In this document: positions 1 to 7,905 of the stretch, piece after piece
Layout: every line of letters begins with the position of its first letter
How positions within the stretch are numbered: the first letter of the stretch is position 1
Origin: Sulfurimonas crateris
Lineage (GTDB): Bacteria; Campylobacterota; Campylobacteria; Campylobacterales; Sulfurimonadaceae
DNA: 34,167 bases
NCBI GenBank assembly: GCA_945883795.1
Contig: CAMCYC010000022.1
Coordinates: 1 to 34,167 of the forward strand
Reading direction: 5' to 3'
Translations under genes and position numbers: made by a program
The notes under the pieces: model-generated
Database searches by the model: none
Seen by the model: only the letters and a program-made list of their open reading frames with translations
Told to the model about the DNA's origin: nothing

Positions 1-605
1 TTTTGTTTAAGTTGTCCAATACTTATTTCAACTTCTTGTGTTGCTTTTTGTGTTCTTTCTGCAAGTTTTCTTACCTCATCGGCAACAACAGCAAAACCTC
101 TTCCATGCTCACCAGCACGAGCAGCTTCAATAGCAGCATTTAATGCCAAAAGATTTGTTTGGTCAGAGATATCTTTAATCAAGTTAATTACAGCACTGAT
201 GGAAGTAACACTATTATTTAAAGAGTTTGCTCCATTATCCATATTGGCAGCTTCTTGTGAGATAACATCAATTTTTTCACTTATAAGTTTGCTTTCACTT
301 TGAACATTTTCAATTTTTGTACCTGTTGCATTATTGAGATGTATAGCTTCTGTTAAAAATTCTAAATTTGCTTCCAAGATATGTTCTACAAAAGGCACAC
401 CGCTCTTATATGATTTCATCAAAATATGAACAATTTCATCTTTAGCTGAATTTTCTTCATCTTTTTGAGATAAAGAACTAAGCTCTCTTTGCGCTTTTTC
501 AAGTGCTAAGTGAAGTTCATCTACTTTAGAATGCAATGCTTTATTCTCTTTTTCAAGAACCTCTATTTTTCTTTCATATTGAGAACAATTACTAAATAAT
601 CCCAT
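1..605 (-). CDS. Soluble methyl-accepting chemotaxis protein, N-terminal 201 residues (gene runs off the left edge)
   Basis: The reading frame is open from the ATG at 605 to the window edge, so the C-terminus is missing. The start is preceded by AAGGTGG. Residues about 8-50 are charged and heptad-like, suggesting a coiled coil. From about residue 100 on, the protein becomes a chemoreceptor signalling domain, including the hallmark segment [19 protein letters not shown] followed by [18 protein letters not shown]. This hairpin tip binds CheA and CheW in all known chemoreceptors. There is no signal peptide, membrane helix or periplasmic domain before it, so this is a cytoplasmic receptor. The sensed signal cannot be read from the part present; such soluble receptors often carry a C-terminal zinc-binding CZB domain, which would lie outside the window. 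The gene has its own -10 box and sits 75 bases after the kdsA-to-M16 operon. Confidence 0.93.
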   Translation of the reverse strand, partial: MGLFSNCSQYERKIEVLEKENKALHSKVDELHLALEKAQRELSSLSQKDEENSAKDEIVHILMKSYKSGVPFVEHILEANLEFLTEAIHLNNATGTKIENVQSESKLISEKIDVISQEAANMDNGANSLNNSVTSISAVINLIKDISDQTNLLALNAAIEAARAGEHGRGFAVVADEVRKLAERTQKATQEVEISIGQLKQ

Positions 606-632
606 AATACCACCTTTATATTTTATTCAAAT

Positions 633-638
633 ATTGTA
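633..638 (-). promoter_or_regulatory. Putative -10 box of the chemoreceptor gene
   Basis: On the minus strand the sequence reads TACAAT, 28 bases before the ATG at 605. The flanks are AT-rich and there is no clear -35 hexamer, as is usual for sigma-70 promoters in Campylobacterota. Assignment is by motif and position only. Confidence 0.45.
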
Positions 639-680
639 TCAAAATCTTATTCTTTGATATATATTTTTAGCGTTTAATTT

Positions 681-1964
681 TTATTTTGTCACTATTGCAT
701 AACTTAGATTATTTATTTCTGTATGACTTTTAATAAATTGATTTAAATCTTTGAGTTTGAGTGTTTTAATTAAGGCTAACTCTTTTGTTGAATGACCAAG
801 CTCTTGACCTTTATAAAACTCCATAAAAGTACGGTTAAGTCTTTGGCTCATAGTCTCAACTCTAAGAGGTTCACTTCCTAACATAAACTTTTTTGTATCT
901 TCGAGTTCATCTTTTGTGACACCATTTTTTACAAATTTTGCTATTACTTCATTGACGGTTTTTTTTGCCTCATCAAGTGATTCGAGTTTTGTTTGTAAAT
1001 AACCATTAAAATAACTACTCGATTTTGTAATATTTATAGTAGCGTATGCTGAATATGCCAACCCTCTTTTTACTCGTATCTCTTCCATGAGTCTTGAGCC
1101 AAAACCACCAGTGCCAAGAATATATGTTGCAACTCTCGCTTTATAATAATCTAGCGAATCATCAGATAAGTGATAAGGAGAACCAAAATAGAGATACGCT
1201 TGTTCAGTCTCTTTTTTCAAGATACTCTCTTTTGGCGTTTTTGTAACCTCATAATTTTGTACTTTTGTTGCATCCCCTTTTGGCATGGCATCTACGATTT
1301 TTTGTATCTTTTCTTTTGTATTTTCTAATTCTATATCTCCACCGATAAGCACAATAAGTTTAGAGCTTACAAGATTCGTTGTGATAAAGTTTTGCACATC
1401 TGAGAGTTCAATACTTTTGACACTCTCTATTGTTCCCGCTGAGGGTAAACCTAAAACAGTACCATCAAATAACAAAACTTTAAGCTCATTAGAAGCAACA
1501 TAATCAAAATCATTTTCTTTAGCACTTAAAGAACCAATGGTTGTTGTTTTTGCTTTGCTTAGTGCTTCTTCACTCACATTTGGGTCTTGTAAAATAGCTT
1601 CAAAATATTTTAAAGCTTCATCTAATTGTTCTTTTAAACAACTCATCTCAATCACAAAAGTTTCCGTTCCACTTGAAGCTGAAAGATGGATAGCTTTGGC
1701 TTCCAACTCCTCTGCAAATGCAGTGCTTCCAAGAGTTTTAGTTCCTTCTCCCATGATTTTTGCACTTAATTTTGCTAAACCTGCTTTACTGACATCTGTG
1801 ATAGTGCCACTATTTGTAAAAGTAAACTGCATTGTTGCGATAGGCAATCTGCTATCACGCTCAAAAATTAGAGGGACTTTCGTTTCGTTTGATTCAATAT
1901 ATTGTATTGTTGCTGCCATAAGTATTTTTCCTAAAATGAGTAATGTAATCGCTATCTTCTTCAT
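681..1964 (-). CDS. M16-family peptidase-like protein without the zinc-binding motif, exported
   Basis: 427 residues with an N-terminal signal peptide (MKKIAITLLILGKILMAA), so it probably acts in the periplasm. The fold follows the M16 family (insulinase, processing peptidase, PqqL): an N-terminal half to about residue 215 and a second half after it. Active members carry HxxEH in a GLAHLLEHM-type context. Here that place reads GLAKLSAKI (residues 62-70), so both histidines and the glutamate are gone. The C-terminal half keeps the GxxSRLxxxxRxxxGLAYSxYA motif (about residues 286-308), the Arg/Tyr pair of non-catalytic subunits in heterodimeric M16B proteases. I infer a non-catalytic partner of an active M16 protein encoded elsewhere. 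It overlaps the stop of mqnC by ATGA and is the last gene of the kdsA operon. Confidence 0.85.
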   Translation of the reverse strand: MKKIAITLLILGKILMAATIQYIESNETKVPLIFERDSRLPIATMQFTFTNSGTITDVSKAGLAKLSAKIMGEGTKTLGSTAFAEELEAKAIHLSASSGTETFVIEMSCLKEQLDEALKYFEAILQDPNVSEEALSKAKTTTIGSLSAKENDFDYVASNELKVLLFDGTVLGLPSAGTIESVKSIELSDVQNFITTNLVSSKLIVLIGGDIELENTKEKIQKIVDAMPKGDATKVQNYEVTKTPKESILKKETEQAYLYFGSPYHLSDDSLDYYKARVATYILGTGGFGSRLMEEIRVKRGLAYSAYATINITKSSSYFNGYLQTKLESLDEAKKTVNEVIAKFVKNGVTKDELEDTKKFMLGSEPLRVETMSQRLNRTFMEFYKGQELGHSTKELALIKTLKLKDLNQFIKSHTEINNLSYAIVTK

Positions 1965-3010
1965 GCGAATCTTTCTAAAATTTCGTAAGCAGTATTTCTA
2001 ACCGCTGGTATTTCACCTACATCTCGTATAAGATGCACCATCTCCTCTTTTGCCATAGAATAAGCAGCTCCCGCACTGCTTACCACATTTTCTTCCATCA
2101 TCGTTGAACCCAAATCATTCGCTCCAAAATGTAATGCCATTTGTCCAATATAAGGTCCTTGAGTCACCCATGAACTTTGGATATTTGGCACATTATCCAG
2201 ATATAATCTTGCAACTGCCAAAAGTCTTAAATAACGGTTTGATGAGGGTTTTTCCATGTCAGGAATTTGTGCTAAAAGCTCTGTATTTTTACCCTGAAAA
2301 CTCCACATGATAAAAGCTCTAAAGCCACCTGTTTCATCTTGCAATGTTCGTATCATGTCAAAATGTTCTACAATATCTTCATCTTTTTCAACTGTTCCAT
2401 ACATCATGGTTGCGGTTGATTTGATATCAAGTTTATGTGCTTTTCTATGAATATCCACCCAAACTGCTGAATCAATCTTTTTAGGGGCGATTATATCTCG
2501 CACTGCATCAGAGAGAATTTCAGCTCCCGCTCCAGGAATTGAAGCCAAACCTTTTGCTTTGAGGCGAATTAAAACTTCTTCGACACTAATTCGAGAAACT
2601 TTTGCGATAAAATCAATCTCGATAGAGGAAAATCCATGAATAGTAATTTGTGGATATTGAGTATGAATATGCCCAACTAAATCCTCATACCACTCAATTT
2701 TAAGTTTTGGATGCACGCCACCTTGAAATAAGATTTGTGTGCCACCAATTTCTAAAAGTTTATCAATTTTTTTGTCAATCTCTTCAAAGGTTAAAACATA
2801 AGCATCAGCATCTTTTTCATGACGATAAAACGCACAAAACTTACAATCCACCCAACAAATATTGGTGTAATTGATATTGCGGTCAACCACAAAAGTGGTC
2901 ACACTATCGGGATGTAACTCTTTTTTTCTTGCACTCGCTAGGCGACCTAACTCTTTGAGGTCACCATATTTGATAAGAGAAAGTGCTTCCTCTTTTGTTA
3001 ATCGTTTCAT
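1961..3010 (-). CDS. mqnC: Dehypoxanthine futalosine cyclase (radical SAM), menaquinone synthesis
   Basis: 349 residues, full length for MqnC. This radical SAM enzyme cyclises dehypoxanthine futalosine in the futalosine route to menaquinone, which Campylobacterota use instead of the classical Men route. The cluster-binding motif Cx3Cx2C is visible at C52, C56 and C59 (ICWVDCKFC), preceded by the typical VVDRNINYTN. The GGVHP segment and the later radical SAM core also fit. MqnE, the related enzyme, is less likely because the N-terminal context matches MqnC; this is judged by eye. It starts 2 bases after the nusB stop and overlaps the M16-like gene by ATGA, so translation is probably coupled. 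Confidence 0.92.
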   Translation of the reverse strand: MKRLTKEEALSLIKYGDLKELGRLASARKKELHPDSVTTFVVDRNINYTNICWVDCKFCAFYRHEKDADAYVLTFEEIDKKIDKLLEIGGTQILFQGGVHPKLKIEWYEDLVGHIHTQYPQITIHGFSSIEIDFIAKVSRISVEEVLIRLKAKGLASIPGAGAEILSDAVRDIIAPKKIDSAVWVDIHRKAHKLDIKSTATMMYGTVEKDEDIVEHFDMIRTLQDETGGFRAFIMWSFQGKNTELLAQIPDMEKPSSNRYLRLLAVARLYLDNVPNIQSSWVTQGPYIGQMALHFGANDLGSTMMEENVVSSAGAAYSMAKEEMVHLIRDVGEIPAVRNTAYEILERFA

Positions 3011-3012
3011 GA

Positions 3013-3411
3013 TTATTTATCTTTAGAAATTGCGTCAAGCACACCGTTTATAAATTTTGGAGATTGCTCCGTTCCAAACGCTTTTGTAATCTCTACTGCT
3101 TCATTTATTACAACAGCAGAATCAAGCTCACCAAATAAAATTTCATAACATGCAAGTCGTAAAGTAGCTCTCTCAATGCTTCCTAGTCGCTCAAAATCCC
3201 ACTCTTTTAAGTGTTTAATAATTGCAGCATCAACAGGTTCAAGATTTTTCATAACCCCTTCATAGAGTGCCAATGCAAAATCCCGTTGTTTATTACGGAT
3301 TTTTTTCTCTTCCAAAATCTCATCTGTATGTTTTGCAATATTTCCATTGCCTAAATCAAAGGCATATAAAAGGCTAACTACCGCCATTCTGGCTTGTTGT
3401 CTAGTTGCCAT
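3013..3411 (-). CDS. nusB: Transcription antitermination factor NusB
   Basis: 132 residues, normal for NusB. It begins [19 protein letters not shown], the usual arginine-rich first helix, and ends with the conserved KFINGVLDAI segment. NusB pairs with NusE (ribosomal protein S10) to bind boxA RNA in the leaders of rRNA operons and keep polymerase processive. An rRNA-type leader is present at the right end of this window. The ATG shares one base with the ribH stop (TAATG), so the two genes are translationally coupled; ribH-nusB is a widespread pair. Confidence 0.95.
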   Translation of the reverse strand: MATRQQARMAVVSLLYAFDLGNGNIAKHTDEILEEKKIRNKQRDFALALYEGVMKNLEPVDAAIIKHLKEWDFERLGSIERATLRLACYEILFGELDSAVVINEAVEITKAFGTEQSPKFINGVLDAISKDK

Positions 3412-3878
3412 TATATAAGTTCCTCATACAAATCAAGCATCTCAATAATAACGGTCATCGCTTCAAACCCTTTATTTCCTGCTTTTGTTCCAGCTCTCTC
3501 AATTGATTGCTCAATATTATCAGTTGTCAAAAGTCCAAAAGAAACAGGTTTTTGATACTTTAAACTCATCATGGCTATCCCTTTTGTTGCCTCTGCGGAG
3601 ACATAATCAAAATGTGGAGTTGCCCCACGAATTACTGCACCTAAAGCACAAATAGCATCATATTTGCCACTTGAGAGCAGTTTGTCAATAATCATAGGAA
3701 GCTCAAATGCCCCTGGCACTAAAACATGAGTTAAATCTTCATCCGCTCCGCCATGACGAGCAAAAGCATCTTTTGCACCCTCTACCAATCTATCCACAAT
3801 AAAGTGGTTCCATCTTGTGCTTACAATAGCAATTTTTTTGCCATTTATTACTTTTAATTTACCTTCGATAAGTTTCAT
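3411..3878 (-). CDS. ribH: 6,7-dimethyl-8-ribityllumazine synthase
   Basis: 155 residues, the usual size. The enzyme joins 5-amino-6-ribitylaminouracil with dihydroxybutanone phosphate, the penultimate step of riboflavin synthesis, in a cytoplasmic cage-like assembly. Recognisable parts are [14 protein letters not shown] near the N-terminus, VPGAFELP, and the active-site stretch [14 protein letters not shown] with the catalytic histidine at H89. The late [10 protein letters not shown] segment binds phosphate. It starts 9 bases after the kdsA stop and runs into nusB. Confidence 0.96.
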   Translation of the reverse strand: MKLIEGKLKVINGKKIAIVSTRWNHFIVDRLVEGAKDAFARHGGADEDLTHVLVPGAFELPMIIDKLLSSGKYDAICALGAVIRGATPHFDYVSAEATKGIAMMSLKYQKPVSFGLLTTDNIEQSIERAGTKAGNKGFEAMTVIIEMLDLYEELI

Positions 3879-3887
3879 GTTTTTTCC

Positions 3888-4682
3888 TTACTTAATTTCT
3901 CTAATTTTTTTAATTCTACTCACAACATTTTGGAGTTGCTCTAAATTTAACATATTTGGTCCATCACTAAGTGCGCAACTAGGGTCAAAATGGGTTTCAA
4001 AAAAGAAGCCATCTACTCCAACGGCAGCAGCAGCAGATGCCAAATAAGGAACCATAGAACTATCGCCTCCAGTTTTGCCACCCAAAGCCCCTGGCATTTG
4101 TACAGAATGTGTGGCATCAAAAATCACGGGTGCGAACTCTTTCATGATAACAAGTGAACGCATGTCAACTACAATATTTCCATATCCAAATGAAGAGCCT
4201 CTCTCTGTTAAAAAAACTCCATGTTTCTTAGAATTTTCATAACTCACCTCATCACATCCACGAGTTTTTAAAACTTTCATAACAGAGTATTTCATGTCAG
4301 GTGGATTTATAAATTGCCCTTTTTTAATGTTTACCTCTTTGTCTGTTAAAGCACATGCAACAAGTAAATCTGTTTGACGGCACAAAAAAGCGGGGATTTG
4401 AAGCATATCTACAACTTCAGCGACAGCTTTTACTTGCACACTTTCATGCACATCTGTGACCACTTTATACCCAAAATCTTCTTTGACTTTTTGCAAAATT
4501 CGCAAACCTTCATCTATTCCAAGCCCACGAAAACTCTCTAAAGAAGTTCTGTTTGCCTTGTCAAAACTCGATTTAAAATAAAAATCTATCGTGTCATCAT
4601 TTTGATAAATTTCTAAAGCTTTTGCAATTTTAAAAATATTTTGTTCACTCTCAATTACACAAGGTCCAGCTAAAAGTTTCAT
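3888..4682 (-). CDS. kdsA: 3-deoxy-8-phosphooctulonate synthase (KDO-8-P synthase), metal-dependent type
   Basis: 264 residues, full length. It condenses phosphoenolpyruvate with arabinose 5-phosphate to KDO 8-phosphate, the precursor of the inner-core sugar of lipopolysaccharide. The N-terminal GPCVIESE places a cysteine at residue 7. In this family cysteine here marks the metal-dependent class (Aquifex, Helicobacter), while the E. coli class has asparagine. [12 protein letters not shown], [10 protein letters not shown], [13 protein letters not shown] and [10 protein letters not shown] all fit. AAGGCA lies 8 bases before the ATG and an extended -10 is upstream, making this the first gene of the operon that continues with ribH, nusB, mqnC and the M16-like gene. 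Confidence 0.96.
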   Translation of the reverse strand: MKLLAGPCVIESEQNIFKIAKALEIYQNDDTIDFYFKSSFDKANRTSLESFRGLGIDEGLRILQKVKEDFGYKVVTDVHESVQVKAVAEVVDMLQIPAFLCRQTDLLVACALTDKEVNIKKGQFINPPDMKYSVMKVLKTRGCDEVSYENSKKHGVFLTERGSSFGYGNIVVDMRSLVIMKEFAPVIFDATHSVQMPGALGGKTGGDSSMVPYLASAAAAVGVDGFFFETHFDPSCALSDGPNMLNLEQLQNVVSRIKKIREIK

Positions 4683-4710
4683 AATTATTTGCCTTAAAAA
4701 AAAGTTAGCG

Positions 4711-4719
4711 ATTATATCA
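4711..4719 (-). promoter_or_regulatory. Extended -10 promoter of the kdsA operon
   Basis: On the minus strand the sequence reads TGATATAAT, a perfect extended -10 (TGnTATAAT). The hexamer is at 4716-4711, 28 bases before the kdsA ATG. It should drive kdsA, ribH, nusB, mqnC and the M16-like gene. Confidence 0.65.
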
Positions 4720-4773
4720 TATTGGATTTAACATCTACAAAGTAGTAAAAAGTTAATATTAATATTAAAATCC

Positions 4774-4779
4774 TATAAT
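4774..4779 (+). promoter_or_regulatory. Putative -10 box for the 71-residue gene at 4813
   Basis: TATAAT on the plus strand, 33 bases before the ATG at 4813, downstream of an AT-rich tract with repeated TAATATT. It diverges from the kdsA promoter within the same 130-base intergenic space. Confidence 0.55.
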
Positions 4780-4812
4780 TCTTAACTAAAAATTGCGTTG
4801 ATTAGGGTACTT

Positions 4813-5028
4813 ATGAAATCTATATTTACATTTATATTAAAATATTTTGTTATGTTCATTGTAGGGGTTTGGAATTTTCTTTCATTTTTCTTTGGTTTTC
4901 CCTATGAGCAACAAGCAAATAAACTCGACCTTAAAAAAGTAGACCCGTTATTTAGGGGTCCACAAAATGATAAAACGCCACATAAAATTTATCGACCAAA
5001 TAGGGGTAATCCTAAAGTTTACGATTAA
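4813..5028 (+). CDS. Small single-pass membrane protein, unknown function (71 residues)
   Basis: I do not recognise this gene. The start chosen is the ATG at 4813, with AGGG just upstream; a TTG at 4798 is in frame but has no ribosome binding site. The first 30 residues form one strongly hydrophobic, phenylalanine-rich helix. The remaining 40 are hydrophilic, rich in Pro, Lys and Arg, with the ending RPNRGNPKVYD. Topology is uncertain, though a lysine-poor N-terminus suggests an uncleaved anchor. It has its own promoter and is convergent with the next gene, with a gap of 6 bases. A good binding site, a -10 box and an intact frame support it being real. Confidence 0.7.
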   Translation: MKSIFTFILKYFVMFIVGVWNFLSFFFGFPYEQQANKLDLKKVDPLFRGPQNDKTPHKIYRPNRGNPKVYD

Positions 5029-5034
5029 AATAGG

Positions 5035-5292
5035 TTAGCCATTTATCACTTTTGATTTTTCAATTGCTTCTTCTATTTCTTCTTTGAGGATACTTCCACT
5101 TAAAATAATATTGACATCTCCATCTTCTCCAGAGATGTCAATATTTTTTATCTTTTGTTTTGTTTCGTCGCTCATGCACCCACACTTTCCAGTTTGACAG
5201 TTTTGAACCATTTTTACAATATTCTCTTTTCGAACTTCACCTGTAAATGAAATATTTACACCATCTTTTAAACTAAATACTCTTTTTTGCAT
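5035..5292 (-). CDS. Small cysteine-containing protein, unknown function (85 residues)
   Basis: Not recognised. The ATG at 5292 has AAAGG 7 bases upstream; an in-frame GTG immediately before it is the alternative. The central part carries C-Q-T-G-K-C-G-C (about residues 32-39), three cysteines within eight residues that could bind a metal or cluster. The flanks show two similar-looking halves: each has a strand ending in ISFTGEV or IILSGSI followed by a helix with repeated acidic and lysine residues. This suggests an internal duplication of a small strand-helix unit, by eye. No signal peptide, so cytoplasmic. Confidence 0.65.
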   Translation of the reverse strand: MQKRVFSLKDGVNISFTGEVRKENIVKMVQNCQTGKCGCMSDETKQKIKNIDISGEDGDVNIILSGSILKEEIEEAIEKSKVING

Positions 5293-5299
5293 CACTAAA

Positions 5300-5512
5300 C
5301 CTTTACTTTTTTTTGGTTAACACATTTGTAACACTTTCATTATATACTTTCCGTGCGGTTTTCCAGCATAGTCTTAAGATTATGTTCCCATTGTGTAACA
5401 TTGTAATTTTCTTATGTTCGTTCAATATCCTTTTTTTAACCAAAAGGATATATCTCCCTTTGAATATTTTGATAATTTTTTTATTCCACCCCAACTCCTT
5501 GGGTGGAATTAT
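5300..5512. other. 213-base intergenic region with inverted repeats, no convincing gene
   Basis: This gap between the cysteine-containing gene and the EamA gene has short frames on both strands, but none has a ribosome binding site in the right place or recognisable protein sequence. It contains a 10-base inverted repeat, TTTTGGTTAA at 5311-5320 and TTAACCAAAA at 5437-5446, and a perfect 9-base-pair hairpin at 5483-5509. Confidence 0.6.
5483..5509 (-). terminator. Hairpin just after the EamA gene (possible terminator without a U-run)
   Basis: ATTCCACCC at 5483-5491 pairs perfectly with GGGTGGAAT at 5501-5509 around a 9-base loop. It begins 3 bases after the EamA stop codon. On the minus strand it is followed by A residues, not T, so it is not a textbook intrinsic terminator; it may protect the 3' end. 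The loop on the minus strand contains AAGGAG. Confidence 0.4.
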
Positions 5513-6403
5513 TCATTTTGATTGGGCTGCCATAACTCCAGCAAAAACAATTAATACAATTCCAAAAGATGTCATGAGACTTGGTAAAGAATCCCCTAAC
5601 ATAACACCAACAAAAATAGCAAAAAGTATGTTTGTATAACTTACAGCACCTATAATTCCAGCTTTTGTTTCAGCATACGCTTTTGTCATAAGTACTTGAG
5701 AAATCGTGGCAAAAAACCCCATGGCAAGAACATACAACCAAACAATTCCCTTTGGCATAACAAATTCACCTAACATAAAATCAAACTCTGGCATGTGAAT
5801 ATAAGGTGAAAGAAAAAAAAGTACAATCGGTCCAGCCGTCCCAACTCCCATAAAGGAAAGAACTATAGCCCGAGTATCATAAAAATTTTTGAGTTCTCTA
5901 ATGGATGTATATGCCAAAGCTGCACCAATACCGCTAAATATTCCTAAAATATCATATTTACTCAGTCCAATTCCTGTTGGTTGCGTGATAAAAAGTATCC
6001 CGATAAAACCTACAAAAATTGCACTCCACCCTTTAATGGGAAGTTTTTCTTGCAAAAAAAGCCATGCAAAAATGGCAGTAAAAATAGGAGCAGTTTTAGA
6101 ATAAGTCATAGCATCACCTAAAGAGATATGTGCGATATTATAAAAAAATGCCAAAAGTGCAATAAACCCCATAAGACCACGAAATAAAAGAAGCCAAGGT
6201 TTGCCACCAACTTGCACCATCGGTTTTTTAAGCACCGCAATTCCCACTAAAATAACACCTGCAATATTTCTAAAAAATACAACTTCTAGTGAACTCATGT
6301 GTTGGCTTGAGAGTTTTGCAAATGCACCCATAAATGCAAACATAAGTGAAGCAGCAAGCATGTACTGCACACCTTTATTTAATTTTTTTATATTTTTTAT
6401 CAA
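5513..6403 (-). CDS. EamA-family (drug/metabolite superfamily) inner-membrane transporter
   Basis: Up to 296 residues with about ten hydrophobic helices in two repeated halves, the EamA architecture. LASLMFAFMGAFAKLSSQHMSSLEVVFFRN near the start and GDAMTYSKTAPIFTAIFAWLF in the first repeat are typical. The substrate cannot be told; family members export amino acids, nucleotides or drugs. The TTG at 6403 gives the full family-like N-terminus but has no binding site. The ATG at 6361 has AAAGGTG well placed and would give 282 residues, still keeping all helices. It lies 6 bases after the stop of the 456-residue gene, so the two are probably co-transcribed. Confidence 0.85.
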   Translation of the reverse strand: MIKNIKKLNKGVQYMLAASLMFAFMGAFAKLSSQHMSSLEVVFFRNIAGVILVGIAVLKKPMVQVGGKPWLLLFRGLMGFIALLAFFYNIAHISLGDAMTYSKTAPIFTAIFAWLFLQEKLPIKGWSAIFVGFIGILFITQPTGIGLSKYDILGIFSGIGAALAYTSIRELKNFYDTRAIVLSFMGVGTAGPIVLFFLSPYIHMPEFDFMLGEFVMPKGIVWLYVLAMGFFATISQVLMTKAYAETKAGIIGAVSYTNILFAIFVGVMLGDSLPSLMTSFGIVLIVFAGVMAAQSK

Positions 6404-6409
6404 ATTGAA

Positions 6410-7780
6410 TTAAAATCCTGCCTTTTTAAGTTCATCTTTAAGTGCTGGTAATCTTTGAGTGTGTAAAGTAGTATTAATATATTCTTTGAAGTTTGATTGA
6501 ATACTTTGAACATTTTTAAGAATCTTTAAATATTCCACCATTCTTTGATAAGTCATTCTATTTCTTCCTTGCTCAGTTAATCCTCCATTACAATGAGTTA
6601 TTACCATTTCTAAAACTTCTTGAGGATAAATCTCTTTTATTGGATTAAGATACTTTTTTAAATCATTATTTAATCCTTTTTCAAGCGTTCTTTTTGCCAG
6701 TGCCAATAGGACATCATACATTTTTTCTTCCTCTAAAATAGCGATATAAAAATTTGTAGAAAATGAACTTTCAATATTCTTTCTAAAATCAATAACTTCA
6801 CTCTCACTCAAATATGTTTTGAGTTCTTTGTAATCTGTAACACTTGAAGTTTGTCTACACCTTATTTTAAGTGCCTCTACATATAATTTTGGTGTTTGCT
6901 CGTATGTTATCACTTCTAAAATTTTTGCGGACAATTGAGTTGGATATTTTTCAAATATTTTTGTAGCAATTTTTTCATAAGATTGATAATCATTCAATTG
7001 ATGCAGTTTATTGAGTAAAAGCACTGCAATGTTACTATTTTCTAAATAAAATTGTTCTGCTACTTTAATATATTCATTATCTTTCTTCAATAACTCTAAT
7101 ATATCTAACTGAATAATAGCTGGGAATTTATTTAAAAATTGTTGCGTAAATTTTGCAATTTCTACTGTCGTAATAATTTTTTGGAAGAAAGAAATAAAAA
7201 AATTTAATGATTCATCTTCATCTTCATTGATATTTTTTATTAGAAAAGTGATACATCTTTGAATCTCTTCTTGAGACACAATAGGATTATTGAGTTCATT
7301 AGAAACATTAGACATAATGGAACGAAGCGATGCTAAAGCATTATCTGAAAAAGAATCCCCAAATAAATAATAGTGTTCATCTTTAATTGATGGCTCTTGC
7401 ACAAGTGCTTTATATATTGCTACACAAAGAAAAAGTGCTTCATAAAGTTTTAAATGGCTTATATAATCATCAACTTGCATCTCATATTTTTCAAAAACTT
7501 CTTCTAAAAGCTCTTCGTAAACATTTTCATCATCGTAATAATCATATTGACAACCTCGACTACGCATCCATTTATCGACATTAATAGTCTCAAAATCGGC
7601 AAAAATTTTAGTTGTTAATTCTTTTAAACTATTTATTTGAGATAATTTTCTTACATCATTTTGAAGTTTAAAAAAATTCTCAAATTGCAAATATATTTCA
7701 TCGTTTCTATTGAGTAACTCTTCAAAATAAGCTAATTTTTGTTCATCGCTTATTGATTTTATGAATGATTGGTTAGACAA
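6410..7780 (-). CDS. All-helical protein of unknown function (456 residues)
   Basis: Start is TTG at 7780 with AAGGAT 5-6 bases upstream. The sequence looks helical throughout, with amphipathic repeats like a TPR or HEAT solenoid from about residue 150 to the end, and no signal peptide or membrane helix. An early acidic patch reads YDYYDDENVYEELLEEVFEKYE. The C-terminal RxRMTYQRMVEYLKILK followed by LPALKDELKKAGF resembles the tail of helical regions in SWIM zinc-finger-associated proteins. No CxCxnCxH SWIM motif is present here, so this would be the helical part alone. The resemblance is from memory and weak. It precedes the EamA transporter on the same strand. Confidence 0.75.
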   Translation of the reverse strand: MSNQSFIKSISDEQKLAYFEELLNRNDEIYLQFENFFKLQNDVRKLSQINSLKELTTKIFADFETINVDKWMRSRGCQYDYYDDENVYEELLEEVFEKYEMQVDDYISHLKLYEALFLCVAIYKALVQEPSIKDEHYYLFGDSFSDNALASLRSIMSNVSNELNNPIVSQEEIQRCITFLIKNINEDEDESLNFFISFFQKIITTVEIAKFTQQFLNKFPAIIQLDILELLKKDNEYIKVAEQFYLENSNIAVLLLNKLHQLNDYQSYEKIATKIFEKYPTQLSAKILEVITYEQTPKLYVEALKIRCRQTSSVTDYKELKTYLSESEVIDFRKNIESSFSTNFYIAILEEEKMYDVLLALAKRTLEKGLNNDLKKYLNPIKEIYPQEVLEMVITHCNGGLTEQGRNRMTYQRMVEYLKILKNVQSIQSNFKEYINTTLHTQRLPALKDELKKAGF

Positions 7781-7874
7781 GGTTTATCCTTATAGTATTT
7801 TAAAATGGTGTCAAATGCGATTTTATCATATTTTTCTATTAACTTAAGAATTTAAGATATTAACTTGATTTGTC

Positions 7875-7880
7875 TATAAT
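7875..7880 (+). promoter_or_regulatory. Putative -10 box of the TerB-DnaJ gene
   Basis: TATAAT on the plus strand, 25 bases before the ATG at 7906, with AAGGA at 7896-7900 as binding site. The upstream sequence shows T-rich stretches rather than a -35 box. Confidence 0.6.
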
Positions 7881-7905
7881 TTTACAAATAAACACAAGGA
7901 AATTT

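Noticed and set aside
1537-2001. 154-residue plus-strand frame
   Set aside because: Antisense shadow across the M16-like gene and the end of mqnC, with no binding site.
5303-5494. 63-residue frame on the minus strand
   Set aside because: Its TTG start touches AAGGAG with no spacing, the sequence looks like random translation of AT-rich DNA, and it lies over the hairpin.
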